A stretch of DNA of 64,000 nt from an uncultured Clostridia bacterium (GCA_934476675.1 CAKSOE010000010.1:1-64000); one strand, 5' to 3'; counted from the first letter of the stretch, positions 1 through 9,200 are shown. Numbers and translations: made by a program. Notes: generated from the sequence alone by a model not told the origin.

Positions 1-36
1 GTGTTATAATAAATGCAGAAAGCCTTGCAAAGCAAG
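1..36. repeat. Direct repeat copy A upstream of aroE
   Basis: This 36-bp unit is found again at 124-159, identical at 34 of 36 positions. Each copy contains a TATAAT hexamer in the extended form TGTTATAAT (5-10 and 128-133). The stretch between the copies contains short palindromes (CTATGC-TGC-GCATAG near 55-69, CTTGC-GA-GCAAG near 101-112). A duplicated promoter region is the simplest reading. The window starts inside or at the edge of the unit, so its full length is unknown. Confidence 0.7.
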
Positions 37-123
37 TCTTTACGCTTCGCTTATCTATGCTGCGCATAGCTGCATAATTGTATCACTTCATAAAAATGCC
101 CTTGCGAGCAAGCATTTTTACTC

Positions 124-159
124 GTGTTATAATAAATGCAGAAAGCTTTGCAAAGCAAA
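124..159. repeat. Direct repeat copy B upstream of aroE
   Basis: Second copy of the 36-bp unit seen at 1-36. It carries TATAAT at 128-133 with an upstream TG (extended -10) and lies about 50 bp before the aroE ribosome binding site, so it is the copy most likely to act as the aroE promoter. No good -35 box is visible at the usual 17-bp distance. Confidence 0.7.
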
Positions 160-206
160 CATTTTAATAGTTTTGTGCCGTTATACGGCGGAACGGAGAT
201 TTTTTT

Positions 207-1061
207 ATGAACATTGACGGAAAAACAATACAGCTGGCGGTGATAGGAAACCCTATTGAACACACGTTTTCACCGGCGATACATAATTATATAGCGGCGC
301 AGGAGGGTGATAACTGCGTATACGGCGCATGGAGAGTGCAGCCGGAGGATTTGGCGGACGCGGTAAAGGGAGTGCGCGCGCTTAATGTGCGCGGCATAAA
401 CGTGACGATACCGCATAAAATCGAAATAATGAAGTTTTTAGATGAGATTTCGCCGTCAGCCACACTGCTCGGCTCGGTCAATACGGTAGTTAACAGAAAC
501 GGCAGACTTTGCGGTTATAATACAGATGCGGACGGTTTTTACAAGGCGATAAGCAATGCCGGAGCGCAGATTGAGGATACTGATGTGCTCATGATAGGCG
601 CCGGCGGCGTTGTGCTGCCGCTTTTACTAAAAATCATCGAACACAAGCCAAAGTCGGTAACTCTCGTGAACAGGAGCGAAAATAAAGCGCGGAAATTAAG
701 GGAAACAGCGTTTGAACGTACAGGCTTTAAAGTCGGAGAAAGACTTGAAAAGGAGCGATACGGACTGGTTGTAAACACCACCTCCGCCGGAATGGCGCCA
801 CAGCTTGACGCTTTGCCGATTGACGAGGTAGAGGGAATAGAAAACCTTGATTTTATAGACTGTGACACATTTGTGACGGACTTGATATACAATCCCGCAG
901 AAACAAAGTTTTTAAAAGAGGCAAAAATGCGCGGAGCGAAAATTCTTAACGGTCTTGATATGCTTATCAATCAGGCAACTCTTGCATACGAAATATTTAT
1001 GGATAAAAAATTGAATGATGACATGGGAGAGAGAATAAAAAAAGAGGTATTCGGAAGATGA
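207..1061 (+). CDS. aroE: Shikimate dehydrogenase
   Basis: Converts 3-dehydroshikimate to shikimate with NADPH in the cytosolic shikimate pathway. The 284 residues match the family length. Visible landmarks are the N-terminal substrate loop (GNPIEHTFSP, with HT where HS is usual), NVTIPHK with the catalytic lysine, the nucleotide-binding GAGG in the middle, NTDADGF, and the C-terminal NGLDMLINQA motif. A GGAG stands before the ATG. The stop overlaps the start of aroK in an ATGA, so the two are translationally coupled. The remaining aro genes seen here, aroA and aroC, are about 45 kb away on the other strand. Confidence 0.95.
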   Translation: MNIDGKTIQLAVIGNPIEHTFSPAIHNYIAAQEGDNCVYGAWRVQPEDLADAVKGVRALNVRGINVTIPHKIEIMKFLDEISPSATLLGSVNTVVNRNGRLCGYNTDADGFYKAISNAGAQIEDTDVLMIGAGGVVLPLLLKIIEHKPKSVTLVNRSENKARKLRETAFERTGFKVGERLEKERYGLVVNTTSAGMAPQLDALPIDEVEGIENLDFIDCDTFVTDLIYNPAETKFLKEAKMRGAKILNGLDMLINQATLAYEIFMDKKLNDDMGERIKKEVFGR

Positions 1062-1564
1062 ATATAGTTATTACGGGCTTTATGGCGTCGGGAAAAAGTA
1101 CTGTGGCAAAGGAAATATCGCGCCTTACCGGCAGAACGCTTATAGATACCGACGAAATGATAGCCGCCGGGGAGGGCATGAGCATAAACGAAATTTTTGC
1201 ACGGCACGGTGAAAAATATTTTCGCACGGCGGAGCATAATGCGATAGAAAAAATATCTCTGCTTGATAACATGATAATTTCAACGGGCGGCGGCACAGTT
1301 CTGGACAAGCGCAATATTGAGCTGCTCAGAAAAAACGGCATGATATTCTATCTTGACGCAGATTTTTCGGTTATAGAGGAGCGCATTACCGAGGCGGCAA
1401 AGACAAGACCGCTTTTAAGAGACAGCAGCGTTGAGGATATACGCCGCAGATTTGAGGAAAGAATACCGTATTATGCGGATTGTGATTACCGCGTCCGTAT
1501 AGGAAAAGACAAAACGCCGATTGCGGCGGCGCGTGAGATAATTAACGCCGTCAAATATTACTGA
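1058..1564 (+). CDS. aroK: Shikimate kinase
   Basis: Phosphorylates shikimate at the 3-hydroxyl with ATP. The 168-residue protein has the P-loop GFMASGKST at residues 7-15, the DTDEMI motif that binds Mg and shikimate, and the GGGT substrate loop. The start overlaps the aroE stop by 4 bp (ATGA). The stop is followed by a separate promoter, so aroE-aroK is probably a two-gene unit. Confidence 0.94.
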   Translation: MNIVITGFMASGKSTVAKEISRLTGRTLIDTDEMIAAGEGMSINEIFARHGEKYFRTAEHNAIEKISLLDNMIISTGGGTVLDKRNIELLRKNGMIFYLDADFSVIEERITEAAKTRPLLRDSSVEDIRRRFEERIPYYADCDYRVRIGKDKTPIAAAREIINAVKYY

Positions 1565-1588
1565 ATTGTGTATTTTTCGGAGCGGTAC

Positions 1589-1617
1589 TTGCAAAATGCA
1601 GCGATATGTAGTATAAT
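1589..1617 (+). promoter_or_regulatory. Sigma-A-type promoter before rdgB
   Basis: TTGCAA at 1589-1594 and TATAAT at 1612-1617 with a 17-bp spacer, 36 bp before the next ATG. It probably drives the run of genes from the XTP pyrophosphatase onward. Confidence 0.7.
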
Positions 1618-1652
1618 AAAATTTAATATAGAATCAGTACGGAGGTAGGCTT

Positions 1653-2243
1653 ATGCGGATGATAGCAGCCACAAAAAACAAGGGAAAAGTCCGTGAAATA
1701 GAGAAAATTTTCGGAGACTTGGGCATTGAAGTAATACCGGCGGAAGAAGCGGGGATTGATGTCGAGGTAGAGGAAACGGGATCTTCGTTTATAGAAAATT
1801 CACTTATCAAGGCGCGTTCGATTGCGATGTTCTGCAATGATATAGTGCTTGCGGACGACAGCGGTCTGTGCGTAAACGCACTCGGCGGACTGCCGGGTAT
1901 TTTCAGCGCAAGGTATGCCGGAGAAAACGCGACGGATGCGGAAAAAATCAAAAAGCTGACGGACGAGCTTAAAGACAAAAAAGACAGAAGCGCAAGCTTT
2001 GTCTGCTCTGTCGCGGTAATATTTCCCGACGGACACGAATTTACAGCAATGGGCGAGGTAAAGGGACATATTCTTGAACAGCCGTCGGGCAGCGGCGGAT
2101 TCGGGTACGATCCGATTTTTCTGTGCGATGAGCTTGGCAAAAGCTTCGCTGAGGCGACGGACGAGGAAAAAAACAGCGTGAGCCACAGAGGCAGAGCGCT
2201 TAGGGCGATGTACGGGAAAATAAAGGATTATTTGGATGTTTAA
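1653..2243 (+). CDS. rdgB: XTP/dITP diphosphatase (RdgB/HAM1 family)
   Basis: House-cleaning nucleotidase that hydrolyses non-canonical purine nucleoside triphosphates (XTP, ITP, dITP) to the monophosphate. The 196 residues begin with the family signature TKNKGKVREI. They then show ADDSGLCV, the GLPGIFSARYAG loop and, near the end, a FGYDPIF element and SHRGRAL, all typical of Ham1/RdgB. A GGAGG stands upstream of the ATG. A small membrane protein gene follows after 20 bp. Confidence 0.94.
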   Translation: MRMIAATKNKGKVREIEKIFGDLGIEVIPAEEAGIDVEVEETGSSFIENSLIKARSIAMFCNDIVLADDSGLCVNALGGLPGIFSARYAGENATDAEKIKKLTDELKDKKDRSASFVCSVAVIFPDGHEFTAMGEVKGHILEQPSGSGGFGYDPIFLCDELGKSFAEATDEEKNSVSHRGRALRAMYGKIKDYLDV

Positions 2244-2263
2244 AGGCAGAAGGGAGATTAAAA

Positions 2264-2842
2264 ATGGACGTATTTATGGAATATCTGATAAAGCATAAGA
2301 GAGAAACAAAGGATAATATTATTATTGCGGCTATTGCGGCGGCGGCTGTGCTGCTGACAATAATCCTGCTGATGGTTATACTTGTCATGGGCGCGTCTAT
2401 GGCAACATCGGGAAACGGCGCCGCACAGTTTTCATCGCTTGTTTCGGGAATAGGACTGCTGCTTGTTGCAGGCGTGTGGTACGGTGCGGTAAAGCTTATT
2501 AATCAGAGAAATATAGAGTATGAATATATTCTTACCAATTCGGAAATAGACATAGACAAAATTATGGCTAAGAAAGGCAGAAAGCGTATTGTTTCATTTG
2601 ATTTCAAGGATGTTGAAATCATGGCAAACATAACGGACAATGAGCATAATTCCGAATACAGAAACGTTAAAGACGGTGTTAAGGTTTACGATTTGACAGG
2701 AAACAAGGCAAACGGAAACGTGTATTTTGCCGATGTGGCAATCGAGGGCGAGCAGGTAAGGATTCTTATGCAGCCTACGTCAAAAATGCTTGAATCAATC
2801 AAAAAATATAACCCGAGAAAGATTTTTGTGAAAGAGGATTAA
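2264..2842 (+). CDS. Small membrane protein of unknown function
   Basis: I do not recognise a characterised family. The 192 residues start with a charged 18-residue segment, followed by two hydrophobic stretches (about 19-43 and 54-76) that look like membrane helices. The C-terminal part of about 110 residues is soluble, mixed alpha/beta, and contains an NRNIEYEY-like transition after the second helix. That layout is common in Clostridia proteins of the DUF6106 type, an assignment from memory and not certain. It lies 20 bp after rdgB and 4 bp before the NAD(P)H-hydrate repair gene, so it is probably co-transcribed with both. Confidence 0.7.
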   Translation: MDVFMEYLIKHKRETKDNIIIAAIAAAAVLLTIILLMVILVMGASMATSGNGAAQFSSLVSGIGLLLVAGVWYGAVKLINQRNIEYEYILTNSEIDIDKIMAKKGRKRIVSFDFKDVEIMANITDNEHNSEYRNVKDGVKVYDLTGNKANGNVYFADVAIEGEQVRILMQPTSKMLESIKKYNPRKIFVKED

Positions 2843-2846
2843 TGCT

Positions 2847-4385
2847 ATGAAGGCTTGCTTTGCCGCGCAGATGCGTGAAATGGATTCCGATGCTGTACAT
2901 ATAGGAAAAATTCCGAGCATTATACTCATGGAAAATGCTGCGCTTGCCTGTGCGGACGAGCTGGAAAAGGACTTGTGCGGCACATCGGGAAAGCGGATTG
3001 TTATTTTCTGCGGAAAAGGAAATAACGGCGGAGACGGTCTGGCAATGGCGCGGCATCTGCACAGCCGCGGCGCCGAGGTTATGGTTTTTCTTGTCAGCGG
3101 CAATGAGTTTTCGGGTGACGCGCTTATCAATTACGAAATTGCGGCAGGACTGGATATAAGCGTGGAAACAGTCACCGATACGGAAAATCTTAAACATATC
3201 ATACGTTCGGCAGATGCGGTTGTCGATGCGATTTACGGTACCGGAATACACGGTACGGTTTACGGCATAGGCAGCGACGTGATTGAAGAAATCAATGCAA
3301 ATGCGAGGTATGTACTGTCCGTGGATATTCCGAGCGGAATAAATGCCGACAGCGGAGAAATATGCGGAATTTGCATAAAAGCGGATAAAACCGTCACATT
3401 TGCGGCGTATAAAATAGGTATGCTGATGTTCCCGGGCGCGGACTATACGGGTAAGATTGTTACGGCGGATATATCAATGCCGAAATATATTTCGGAGGCG
3501 GATAAGTTTACGGTAAACGTCACTGATACGGAATTTGTAAAAAAGCATTTTCCGCGGCGCGAAAACAATTCGCATAAGGGCGATTACGGAAAGCTGCTGA
3601 TTATTGCCGGCAGCCGCGGAATGTCGGGAGCGGCATATATGGCGGCTCAGTCGGCGCTGAAAGCCGGCTGCGGCCTGGTAACGCTTGGAATATGCGAGTC
3701 GCTGAATCCGGTTATGGAGACAAAAACCACCGAGGTTATGACTATGCCGCTGCCGGAAAGCAACGGGCATTTATCGTCTGCGGCGGCAGGTACGGTGAGG
3801 AGCGTTCTGGATAAGTACGATGCAGTTTTGATAGGCCCCGGGCTGGGCAGGAGCGCGGACGTTTCCGAAACCGTGAGAACGGTGCTTTTAAATTCAAAAT
3901 CGACCGTTATTGTAGATGCGGACGCGATAAACATTATATCGAAAAATAAAGAAATTTTATCGGAATGCAGCTGCAATCTGATATTCACGCCGCACGCAAT
4001 GGAGATGTCGCGTCTTACGGGACTGGACATTGCATATATCGAGGAAAACAGGCTTACCGTTTCGAGGGAGTTTGCAGAGGAGTACGGAGCGACAATTATT
4101 TTAAAAGGTCATCATACAGTTGTAACAGCTCCGAACCTTACGCAATATATTAATATTACAGGCAATTCAGGTCTGGCAAAGGGCGGCAGCGGCGATGTGC
4201 TTGCCGGAATAACGGCGGCGTTTGCGGCGCGCGGCATGGACGACGGCATAGCCGCCGCCTGTGCGGTATGCGTACACGGCGCGGCGGCCGATAAAGCGGC
4301 GGCGGTTACGGGACGCGATGCCATGACGGCATCGGACGTTACGGCACATATTGCCGCAGTCCTTAAAGAAATAACCGAACAATAA
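2847..4385 (+). CDS. nnr: Bifunctional NAD(P)H-hydrate epimerase / ADP-dependent dehydratase
   Basis: Repairs hydrated NAD(P)H: the N-terminal YjeF_N domain (about 1-215) epimerises R-NAD(P)HX and the C-terminal ribokinase-like domain (about 225-508) dehydrates S-NAD(P)HX using ADP. Seen are GKGNNGGDGLAMARHL and SVDIPSGINAD in the first domain, and HKGDYGKLLIIAGS plus the GGSGDVLAG anion-hole loop in the second. The 512 residues are the normal fused length. Lying just upstream of alr is the usual order in Firmicutes. Confidence 0.95.
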   Translation: MKACFAAQMREMDSDAVHIGKIPSIILMENAALACADELEKDLCGTSGKRIVIFCGKGNNGGDGLAMARHLHSRGAEVMVFLVSGNEFSGDALINYEIAAGLDISVETVTDTENLKHIIRSADAVVDAIYGTGIHGTVYGIGSDVIEEINANARYVLSVDIPSGINADSGEICGICIKADKTVTFAAYKIGMLMFPGADYTGKIVTADISMPKYISEADKFTVNVTDTEFVKKHFPRRENNSHKGDYGKLLIIAGSRGMSGAAYMAAQSALKAGCGLVTLGICESLNPVMETKTTEVMTMPLPESNGHLSSAAAGTVRSVLDKYDAVLIGPGLGRSADVSETVRTVLLNSKSTVIVDADAINIISKNKEILSECSCNLIFTPHAMEMSRLTGLDIAYIEENRLTVSREFAEEYGATIILKGHHTVVTAPNLTQYINITGNSGLAKGGSGDVLAGITAAFAARGMDDGIAAACAVCVHGAAADKAAAVTGRDAMTASDVTAHIAAVLKEITEQ

Positions 4386-4444
4386 CCATATATTACAGGT
4401 GGAAAAATGCCTGAAAATATGTTAATATAGAGAGGTACAAAACA

Positions 4445-5602
4445 GTGGAAAAGCGAACATGGGCAGAGGTTGATCTGGACGCAATTGCTCATAATATGAG
4501 AGAAATAAGAAAAATAACCAATAAAAATGCGCAGATAATGGCGGTTGTAAAGGCAGACGCATACGGTCACGGCTTTATGGAGGTGTCGAAAACTCTCCTG
4601 GAAAACGGCGCAGACAGACTTGCGGTTGCGGTTTTGCAGGAGGGAAAGCAATTACGAAGCCGCGGTGTAAGCGTGCCTATACTGATACTCGGCGCATCGA
4701 TGGAAAACGACATAGAGGATATTATCAATTTTGATATTACGCCGAATGTGTTTTCGTACGATTTTGCAAAGGCAATATCGTACATGGCGGAGAAGAAAGA
4801 AAAGGTCACGAAAATACACATAAAGCTTGATACGGGAATGAGCCGTATCGGGTATGTGGTTTCGGATAACAATGACGAAATTATAGACGAAATCGTTAAA
4901 ATTTCAAAATTACCGTATATTGAGATTGAGGGGATTTTTTCTCATTTCTCAACCTCCGACGAATACGATGATTCGTATACAAGACTGCAATTCAAGCGTT
5001 TTATGAGCGTTACGAATGCTCTTAAAGAACGAGGTGTGGATATTCCCATAAAGCATATCTGCAACAGCGCGGGAATTATGATGTATCCCGAAATGCACCT
5101 TGATATGGTGCGCCCGGGCGTAATTCTGTACGGAATGTATCCGTCTGATGAGGTAGATAAAACACGGCTGGATTTAATTCCGGCAATGTCATTAAAATCA
5201 AAGATAACATATGTAAAAGAGGTTGAAAGCGGCCGCGGCGTAAGCTACGGCAAGGAGTACATAACCGATAAAACAACCAAAATCGCAACAGTTCCGATCG
5301 GTTATGCCGACGGATACCTGAGAAAAGCAGCCAAACACGGAAAAATGATTGTCAACGGCGTAAAAGTTCCTATAATCGGAAGAATATGTATGGATCAATG
5401 TATGATTGATGTGTCTGATGTCCATAATATAGAAAGAGGCGACGAAGCAATTATTTTCGGACGTGAGGGAATTACCATAGACGATCTGGCGTCATGGCTT
5501 GAAACCATTAATTATGAGGTTTCCTGCGTAATCGGAAAGCGTATCCCGAGAATTTATACAAAGGACGGAAGGGCGGTGAAGGTTCTGAATTATCTTCTGT
5601 AA
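4445..5602 (+). CDS. alr: Alanine racemase
   Basis: PLP enzyme making D-alanine for peptidoglycan. The 385 residues include VVKADAYGHG with the PLP lysine at residue 36 and the second half-site around the conserved PIGYADG, followed by GRICMDQ. The start is a GTG with a GAGAGG ribosome binding site upstream. It is followed by mazE-mazF, the same order as in Bacillus (alr, ndoAI, ndoA), which supports the call of both neighbours. Confidence 0.95.
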   Translation: MEKRTWAEVDLDAIAHNMREIRKITNKNAQIMAVVKADAYGHGFMEVSKTLLENGADRLAVAVLQEGKQLRSRGVSVPILILGASMENDIEDIINFDITPNVFSYDFAKAISYMAEKKEKVTKIHIKLDTGMSRIGYVVSDNNDEIIDEIVKISKLPYIEIEGIFSHFSTSDEYDDSYTRLQFKRFMSVTNALKERGVDIPIKHICNSAGIMMYPEMHLDMVRPGVILYGMYPSDEVDKTRLDLIPAMSLKSKITYVKEVESGRGVSYGKEYITDKTTKIATVPIGYADGYLRKAAKHGKMIVNGVKVPIIGRICMDQCMIDVSDVHNIERGDEAIIFGREGITIDDLASWLETINYEVSCVIGKRIPRIYTKDGRAVKVLNYLL

Positions 5603-5643
5603 TCAAATTTATCCGCGGATAAAGAGAAGGAGGCCTGATTGCT

Positions 5644-5802
5644 TTGTCACACAACAAAATTTCTGATGAGATGCTCAAAAAAGAACTTGAAAAAGGTTAT
5701 AAGGAAATGTCCGGTATTAATCTTGAAATTGCACGCGAGTGCTTGGAAGCGGACAATGAGAGTCTTTTGCAGTGCGAGGAAAAACTGACGGAGTGTGAAT
5801 AA
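5644..5802 (+). CDS. MazE-like antitoxin, TTG start
   Basis: A 52-residue acidic, mostly helical protein, short enough to be missed by length filters. It starts with TTG 10 nt after a perfect AAGGAGG (5627-5633) and stops 2 nt before the mazF start. Its sequence is not clearly similar to the ribbon-helix-helix antitoxin EndoAI, so the call rests mainly on position (alr-antitoxin-mazF) and tight coupling with the toxin. The expected role is to bind and neutralise MazF and to help repress the pair. No DNA-binding motif is obvious. Confidence 0.7.
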   Translation: MSHNKISDEMLKKELEKGYKEMSGINLEIARECLEADNESLLQCEEKLTECE

Positions 5803-5804
5803 AA

Positions 5805-6155
5805 GTGATTGTGAAAAGAGGAGATATTTACTATGCCGATTTGAGTCCCGTAGTCGGCAGCGAGCAGGGCGGAGTGCGCCCTGTACTGATAATTCAGAAC
5901 GATGTGGGCAACAAATACAGTCCCACGGTGATTGCTGCGGCAATTACCAGCCGTATCAACAAAGCCAAAATGCCTACGCATATTGAGCTTTCGGCAAAGG
6001 AATACGGATTGAACAAGGACAGCGTTGTGCTGCTCGAGCAAATCAGAACCATAGATAAAAAAAGACTTCGCGAAAAAATAGGACGGCTTGACGATGCTCT
6101 CATGGAAAAGGTGAACGATGCCCTTTCCGTAAGCTTCGGCTTGTGCGGTTTTTAG
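5805..6155 (+). CDS. mazF: MazF/NdoA-type mRNA interferase
   Basis: Sequence-specific endoribonuclease toxin. The 116 residues are the usual size, with the family signature [19 protein letters not shown], then RPVLIIQND, a conserved central VIAAAIT strand and the C-terminal IRTIDKKRL. The start is a GTG 2 nt after the antitoxin stop, so translation is coupled. It lies right after alr, as in Bacillus subtilis, where NdoA cleaves UACAU. The cleavage site of this protein cannot be read from sequence. Confidence 0.93.
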   Translation: MIVKRGDIYYADLSPVVGSEQGGVRPVLIIQNDVGNKYSPTVIAAAITSRINKAKMPTHIELSAKEYGLNKDSVVLLEQIRTIDKKRLREKIGRLDDALMEKVNDALSVSFGLCGF

Positions 6156-6307
6156 TCTTTTAGAGAAATTAACGGAAAAATCGCGGTGTGGCTGTATGCT
6201 ACATACTGTGTCAATACACAAAACACCTCCCGCAGAGGCGTAAAAAATTTGTCATGCGCAAAATGTGAAAACAGATATGTTTTGCGCCATATAGCATAAA
6301 TATCTAT

Positions 6308-6337
6308 AAGGAGCTGTCGTTTTTGCGGCGGCTCCTT
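6308..6337 (+). terminator. Stem-loop after mazF
   Basis: AAGGAGCTGTCG (6308-6319) pairs with CGGCGGCTCCTT (6326-6337) around a T-rich loop, using two G-U pairs. The T tract after the stem is poor, so termination strength is uncertain. Between the mazF stop and this stem I also see an imperfect repeat GCGCAAAA / TTTTGCGC (6256-6263, 6280-6287) but no gene. Confidence 0.55.
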
Positions 6338-6367
6338 GTTACATTATACAAAAATATAGACTTATGC

Positions 6368-6396
6368 TTGAATATATGACATATTTATAGTATAAT
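6368..6396 (+). promoter_or_regulatory. Promoter before the aminotransferase gene
   Basis: TTGAAT at 6368-6373 and TATAAT at 6391-6396 with a 17-bp spacer, 36 bp before the chosen ATG. Confidence 0.65.
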
Positions 6397-6432
6397 CATA
6401 TTTAAAAGTATAATTAAGGGGTGTGTATAATT

Positions 6433-7722
6433 ATGTCATATACCGATATGTCTAAGGAAGAGCTTTTAAATCTAAAAGCCGATGTTTTGTCACAGTACGA
6501 GGGTATGAAGGCGAAAGGCCTTTCTCTTGATATGTCCCGCGGGAAGCCGAACATTGAGCAGCTTAATCTCTCAATGGGTATGATTGATACACTGGCATTG
6601 GATCATAACCTTATGTGTGAGCAGGGGATTGACTGCCGAAATTACGGAGTTCTCGACGGTATTGTTGAAGCAAAAAGACTGTTAAGCGCAATGATTGAAT
6701 GTCCTATCGATAACATAATTATATACGGCAATTCAAGCCTTAATGTTATGTATGACACCGTTGCACGTTCGTTCACGCACGGTGTAATGGGTTCAACTCC
6801 GTGGAGCAAGCTGGATAAGGTTAAATTTCTCTGTCCCGTTCCGGGTTATGACAGACATTTCGGAATAACCGAATTTTTCGGAGTGGAAATGATTAATATT
6901 CCGATGAACAGCGACGGCCCGGATATGGATCTGGTAGAAAAATATGTTGAAAACGACCCTGCCGTAAAGGGTATATGGTGTGTGCCGAAGTATTCAAATC
7001 CAACGGGAATATCGTATTCCGATGAAACGATAAAACGCTTTGCAAATCTCAATCCTGCGGCTGAGGATTTCCGTATTTACTGGGATAATGCATACTGTAT
7101 ACATCATCTCTACGATGAGCCGGAAAATCAGGATCATATACTTGAAATACTTTCCGAGTGCGAAAAAGCCGGACATCCGGATATGGTATTCAAATTCTGT
7201 TCAACTTCAAAGGTTACGTTCCCGGGTTCGGGTATTGCCGCAATATCCGCATCAAAGGCAAACCTTGACTTTATAAAAAAGCAGATGACAATACAGACAA
7301 TCGGTCACGATAAATTAAATCAGCTGCGTCATGCACGCTTTTTCGGAGATTTTGACGGCATGGTTGAGCATATGAAAAAGCATGCCGCAATACTGCGTCC
7401 GAAATTTGAGACGGTTGCAAAAATTCTTAGTGACGGACTTGACGGAACGGGAATAGCCGAATGGACAGACCCGAAAGGCGGATATTTTGTTTCGGTGGAT
7501 ACTATGGAGGGCTGTGCAAAGAGAGTTGTTTCGCTGTGTGCCGAGGCGGGCGTAAAGCTGACGGGCGCCGGTGCAACCTATCCGTACGGCAAAGACCCGA
7601 AGGATTCAAATATCAGACTTGCTCCGACATATCCCTCAAACGAGGAATTGGAAGAAGCCTGCAAGGTATTTGTAATATGTATAAAGCTGGCAAGCATCGA
7701 AAAGCTGCTTGAAAATAAATAA
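6433..7722 (+). CDS. PLP aminotransferase, Aminotran_MocR / aspartate aminotransferase type
   Basis: Fold-type I PLP enzyme of 429 residues. The PLP lysine is K260 in CSTSKVTFPGSG. Other marks are an early SRGKP motif, PGYDRHF, WCVPKYSNPTG and YWDNAY, matching the family annotated as alanine-glyoxylate or MocR-like aminotransferase. Some members of that family were shown to be aspartate aminotransferases. I chose ATG 6433, 10 nt after AAGGGG, over an in-frame GTG at 6421 that overlaps the ribosome binding site. It is a single-gene unit with its own promoter and terminator. Substrate is inferred from the family only. Confidence 0.85.
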   Translation: MSYTDMSKEELLNLKADVLSQYEGMKAKGLSLDMSRGKPNIEQLNLSMGMIDTLALDHNLMCEQGIDCRNYGVLDGIVEAKRLLSAMIECPIDNIIIYGNSSLNVMYDTVARSFTHGVMGSTPWSKLDKVKFLCPVPGYDRHFGITEFFGVEMINIPMNSDGPDMDLVEKYVENDPAVKGIWCVPKYSNPTGISYSDETIKRFANLNPAAEDFRIYWDNAYCIHHLYDEPENQDHILEILSECEKAGHPDMVFKFCSTSKVTFPGSGIAAISASKANLDFIKKQMTIQTIGHDKLNQLRHARFFGDFDGMVEHMKKHAAILRPKFETVAKILSDGLDGTGIAEWTDPKGGYFVSVDTMEGCAKRVVSLCAEAGVKLTGAGATYPYGKDPKDSNIRLAPTYPSNEELEEACKVFVICIKLASIEKLLENK

Positions 7723-7734
7723 ATATGAAAAAAC

Positions 7735-7774
7735 AAAGCCGAAAATCCGCTGTAACGGGTTTTCGGCTTTATTT
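7735..7774 (+). terminator. Rho-independent terminator, probably bidirectional
   Basis: AAAGCCGAAAA pairs with TTTTCGGCTTT around a short loop, followed by ATTTGT on the + side and preceded by A-rich sequence that gives T on the - side. It separates the aminotransferase (+) from the converging GH4 gene (-). Confidence 0.85.
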
Positions 7775-7803
7775 GTAAAATTTAATGGGTGGGACTGTTT
7801 AAA

Positions 7804-9117
7804 TTATTTAAAATCTCCCAGATAGTCCTTGTTTATTTCAAACAGCTCATCACACATATTCTTTATTTCGTCAAGCGAGCATACGGCGGAGGTCAGCGGA
7901 TCCATGTACACTGCACGGTATACCATTTCCTTGCTTTTCTTAACAGCTGCTTCAACCACAAGATTTTCAATTCTTGCGGTGGTGTTCACCAAAATCGCGA
8001 GATGATCCGGCAAGGCTCCGGCTATTGTGGTTTTCATTCCCATTCTGTCCGCAACAACAGGCACTTCAACACAGGCGTCGTCCGGCAGATTGGGGATAGA
8101 GCCGTGGTTTATCACGTTTCCGTTAAAGACAAACGGCTTTCCGTCGCCTATTCTTGCATTGAAAATATCAGCGGCATATTCTAAGCTCTTGCTCTTGTCA
8201 AATTTTTCGTTAAACCAGTCGTCATACTGCTTTTGCGTGTTTGCCTTTCTGTCTTTGCGCAGATTAAGCGAAAAAGCATACTCTCCGGGGTTCCAGCCTG
8301 TTCCGTGAGTGCAGTATTTTTCGATTAAGTCGGGTCTTTTTCTGAACCACTGATTATATTCGGAGTTGTGACCGCTTGACTCCGTGACGTAATAGCCAAG
8401 CTTTAAGAACATCTCGTTTCTTACCTGTTCCTTATTAAAATACTCGGGATTTTCCATAAGCTTTCTGAGCCGGGGATACAAGTCCTCGTTGTTATGGCGC
8501 AGTATCGTGTAAAAAGCCTGATGATTTACGCCCATACACTTATATGTAATTTCCTCATACGGAACATCAAGCCATTCCGACAGCATTTTAACCGTACCCT
8601 GTACGCTGTGGCACAAGCCGGTAACCTCAACGTTGGAATGTTTGAGCATTGCTCCGCAGAGCGTGGGCATGGGGTTTGTGTAGTTAAGGAATATTGCGTT
8701 CGGGCAGTATTTCTCTATATCACGGCAGATTTCGAGCATTACGGGGATATTGCGCAGCGCACGGAATATTCCCGAAACCGAACGCGTATCGCCGACGTTT
8801 ATGTCTACTCCGTATTTTTTCGGAATTGTAATGTCGTACTGCCATATGTCAACGTCACCGTTGAATATGGTGCATAAAACGCCGTCGGCGTTTTTGAGCG
8901 CTTCGATTCTGTCCTGTGTTGCGGTGACAATACATTTAGGTCTGTTCATTTTTTCGATAATTGTTTTTACGACCTTTTCAATATTTCTGAGATTGTCTGC
9001 ATTGTTGTCCATGAGTGCAAATTCACATTCCTCAAAAGCGGGAAATGTGAGCAAATCGCGCACGCACTTGCTTGTGAACTGCAAGCTGCCGGCGCCTATA
9101 AAAGCAAATTTTTTCAT
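7804..9117 (-). CDS. melA: GH4 alpha-galactosidase (MelA/AglA type)
   Basis: NAD- and metal-dependent glycosidase that acts by oxidation, elimination and reduction, probably on alpha-galactosides inside the cell. The 437 residues show the NAD loop GAGS near the start, NYTNPM (145-150), GLCHSVQ with metal-binding C169/H170, and GVNHQAF with H199. The CHS form of that motif is the one seen in alpha-galactosidases rather than 6-phospho-glucosidases. It is divergent from an AraC regulator across a 130-bp gap. A second alpha-galactosidase-like gene (GH36) lies 12 kb away and galT lies further along the window. Confidence 0.9.
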   Translation of the reverse strand: MKKFAFIGAGSLQFTSKCVRDLLTFPAFEECEFALMDNNADNLRNIEKVVKTIIEKMNRPKCIVTATQDRIEALKNADGVLCTIFNGDVDIWQYDITIPKKYGVDINVGDTRSVSGIFRALRNIPVMLEICRDIEKYCPNAIFLNYTNPMPTLCGAMLKHSNVEVTGLCHSVQGTVKMLSEWLDVPYEEITYKCMGVNHQAFYTILRHNNEDLYPRLRKLMENPEYFNKEQVRNEMFLKLGYYVTESSGHNSEYNQWFRKRPDLIEKYCTHGTGWNPGEYAFSLNLRKDRKANTQKQYDDWFNEKFDKSKSLEYAADIFNARIGDGKPFVFNGNVINHGSIPNLPDDACVEVPVVADRMGMKTTIAGALPDHLAILVNTTARIENLVVEAAVKKSKEMVYRAVYMDPLTSAVCSLDEIKNMCDELFEINKDYLGDFK

Positions 9118-9200
9118 AATTAAACCTCCGTAAGTTTTTTGTTGACTACATTTTAAATCAAAATAAAATAAAAGTAAATGGAATAAAAGGCTGTATTATA

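Noticed and set aside
6156..6307. Possible small RNA (6S-like) after mazF
   Set aside because: There are repeats and a downstream stem-loop, but I could not build a convincing long hairpin and saw no promoter for it.
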